Origin: an uncultured Lachnospiraceae bacterium
Lineage (GTDB): Bacteria > Bacillota > Clostridia > Lachnospirales > Lachnospiraceae
Reading direction: 5' to 3'
DNA: 64,000 nt
Assembly: GCA_910584725.1 (NCBI GenBank)
Contig: CAJUBE010000011.1
Span: 1-64,000 of the forward strand
The notes under the pieces are model-generated. The model was not told where the DNA came from, ran no database searches, and saw nothing but the letters and a program-made list of their open reading frames with translations. Shown here one piece after another: positions 62,459 to 64,000 of the stretch (its first letter is position 1; every line of letters starts with the position of its first letter). Position numbers and translations under genes: made by a program.

Positions 62459-62469
62459 TTCACGTCCCC

Positions 62470-64000
62470 CTACTTCAACTCATTCGCCGTCACATAGAAA
62501 TGATGATAAATCCCATTCTGCGCAAGCAGGCTCTCGTGAGTTCCCTCCTCCACGATGCCTTCCTCCGTCAATACCAGAATCCGATCGGAATTGCGGATGC
62601 TTGACAGCCTGTGCGCAATGGTGATGGTGGTCCTTCCCTTCGCCAGTGCCTCCAAAGATTTTGCCACTTGAAACTCGCTCTCGTTATCCAGCGCGGACGT
62701 CGCTTCATCCATAATAAGAATCGGCGGATTTTTCAAAAAGACCCGGGCAATGCTGATGCGCTGTTTCTGCCCGCCGGAGAGCTTCACGCCGCGCTCTCCC
62801 ACATAGGTATCATACCCATCCTTCAAAGCTGTGATAAACTCATGCGCACCCGCCTGCTTCGCCGCCTCCACCACTTCTTCCCTTGTGGCGTTTTCCCTGC
62901 CATAAGCGATATTTTCATAGACCGTGCCGGAAAAAAGATAAACATCCTGCTGCACCATACCGATATTCTGCCGCAGGCTCTTGATCGTATACCCGTGGAT
63001 GTTTTTCCCGTCCAGCAAAATCTCCCCTTGGTCAATATCATAAAACCGGGGAATCAGATTGCACAGCGTAGTCTTTCCGCCACCGGAAGGACCCACAATG
63101 GCAATCTTCTCACCCTGATGAATTTCCAGATTTAAATCCCGAAATACTACATTATGGTCGTCGGGGTATTCGAAGCTGACACTCCGGAAGGAAATATTAC
63201 CCTTCGGATTCACACATGCTGACGCGCCCGGCTCGTCAAAAATCTCAATATCGCTGTCCATGATCTGTACAAAACGCTCGATCCCCGTCATGCCCCTCTG
63301 GAACTGCTCCGCAAACTCAATAATGCGGCGGATCGTCGCGATCAGCGTGGTCACATACATGACATATGCCACCAAATCTCCGGGCGCGATTTTTCCTTTC
63401 ACCATAAAAATGCCGCCCGCTGTAAGAAGCACCAGATACATCAGACCGTCAAATGCCCTCGTGGTCGTCTGGAACGCCGCCATAAACTTGTATGTCTCTT
63501 TTTTGATGCGGAAAAAGCTCTGATTGTCCTGTTCAAACTTCTCCTTTTCCTTCTCCTCGTTGGTGAACGCCTTCACCACCTTCTGCCCAAGCAGACTGTC
63601 CTCGATGCGCGCATTCAGCTCGCCGATCTGCACACGCTGTTTCCGAAACGCCTCCCGCATCCGCAGATTGATCGTAATACAGGTCACCGCCATCACCGGC
63701 ACCACCGCAAAAAGAATCAGCGTCAGCGACAGACTGATCCGCGCCAGAATGATAAAGGAAATGACCGCCTTGATTCCCGCGATAAAAAACTCCTCCGGAC
63801 AGTGATGGGAAAATTCCGTCACGTCAAAGAGGTCGTTGGTGATGCGGCCCATAATTTGACCGACCTTCGTATTATTATAGTAAGTGTCCGACAGCTTCTG
63901 CAGATGGGCGTAAGCGTCCCGCCGCATGTCCGTCTCAATCCGCGTGCCCATCACATGCCCCGTGTAAGCCATATAAAAATTCGCCACCGTGTCGACTATG
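62470..64000 (-). CDS. ABC exporter, fused permease and ATPase (5' end outside the window)
   Basis: At least 509 residues are visible; the reading frame runs on past base 64000. The visible part starts with a membrane domain segment (MAYTGHVMGTRIETDMRRDAY) and continues through four or more helices. ATPase: Walker A IVGPSGGGKTTLCNLIPRFY, signature KLSGGQKQRISIARVFL, Walker B ILIMDEATSALDNESE, and H-loop TIAHRLSSIRNSD. Typical LmrA/MsbA-type half-transporter exporting lipids, drugs or peptides; the substrate is unknown. Confidence 0.95.
   Translation of the reverse strand, partial: IVDTVANFYMAYTGHVMGTRIETDMRRDAYAHLQKLSDTYYNNTKVGQIMGRITNDLFDVTEFSHHCPEEFFIAGIKAVISFIILARISLSLTLILFAVVPVMAVTCITINLRMREAFRKQRVQIGELNARIEDSLLGQKVVKAFTNEEKEKEKFEQDNQSFFRIKKETYKFMAAFQTTTRAFDGLMYLVLLTAGGIFMVKGKIAPGDLVAYVMYVTTLIATIRRIIEFAEQFQRGMTGIERFVQIMDSDIEIFDEPGASACVNPKGNISFRSVSFEYPDDHNVVFRDLNLEIHQGEKIAIVGPSGGGKTTLCNLIPRFYDIDQGEILLDGKNIHGYTIKSLRQNIGMVQQDVYLFSGTVYENIAYGRENATREEVVEAAKQAGAHEFITALKDGYDTYVGERGVKLSGGQKQRISIARVFLKNPPILIMDEATSALDNESEFQVAKSLEALAKGRTTITIAHRLSSIRNSDRILVLTEEGIVEEGTHESLLAQNGIYHHFYVTANELK

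Overview
The window looks like a chromosomal segment from a motile, sporulating, low-to-mid GC Firmicute, most likely of the family Lachnospiraceae (Clostridia). The reasons are the Flp/Tad locus with Flp1-like pilin and DUF5702 proteins, BofA and a YaaL-type DUF2508 protein, a Lachnospiraceae-style flagellin with FliS and a DUF6240-type protein, strong AGGAGG ribosome binding sites, and frequent TTG/GTG starts. Almost every gene is on the minus strand. The window opens inside a 16S rRNA gene and ends inside an ABC exporter gene.

Layout. 1-850: 5' end of 16S rRNA, its leader and promoter, and tRNA-Ser with its own promoter. 905-5740: two-subunit class I fumarase, HIT protein, flavodoxin-SCP2 protein, rhomboid protease, Nudix hydrolase. 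5.8-16.0 kb: a compact Tad/Flp pilus operon (TadZ, TadA ATPase, TadB, TadC, Flp pilin, DUF5702 protein, two TadE-like proteins, two prepilin peptidases, and a terminal FHA protein). 16.1-17.0 kb: bofA and yaaL-like genes around a nested-palindrome element. 17.0-22.0 kb: fliS, flagellin and a 1038-residue protein with a FliK-like C-terminus. 22.1-30.6 kb: an accessory region with a low-GC membrane-protein pair, a Fic gene plus two internally deleted Fic remnants, a remnant of a second gene, dispersed repeats, and a run of lineage-specific proteins. 30.7-32.5 kb: a BlaI/M56 regulatory pair. 32.5-39.2 kb: glycogen branching enzyme, a large TPR/AAA-like protein, RsmA, TatD. 39.4 kb: tRNA-Lys on the plus strand. 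39.6-48.4 kb: a six-gene sugar-ABC and two-component locus. 48.6-53.6 kb: ArsP_2-type exporter, ComFB, ECF sigma factor with a membrane partner, CarD, CheC-like protein. 53.7-64.0 kb: MacB-like ABC transporter, a two-component pair split by an AAA ATPase and a DUF1016 nuclease, a second DUF1016 nuclease, and an ABC exporter.

The best candidate for an undescribed system is the 39.6-48.4 kb locus. In transcription order it encodes an ordinary MglA/RbsA-type ATPase and permease, then a lipoprotein carrying two nearly identical periplasmic-binding domains in one chain, then a YesN-type regulator, a LytS/YesM-type kinase, and an MglA homologue that has lost its Walker and signature residues in both halves. 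This suggests a transporter coupled to a sensory branch through a non-hydrolysing ATPase-like subunit. That functional reading is inference; the gene order, the duplication and the missing motifs are visible in the sequence.

Two other themes recur. Many intergenic leaders carry runs of perfect 8-13 bp stem-loops, often just before a GGAGG ribosome binding site. The 22-30 kb region holds repeated, decaying pieces of its own genes. No CRISPR array, transposase or integrase was seen.
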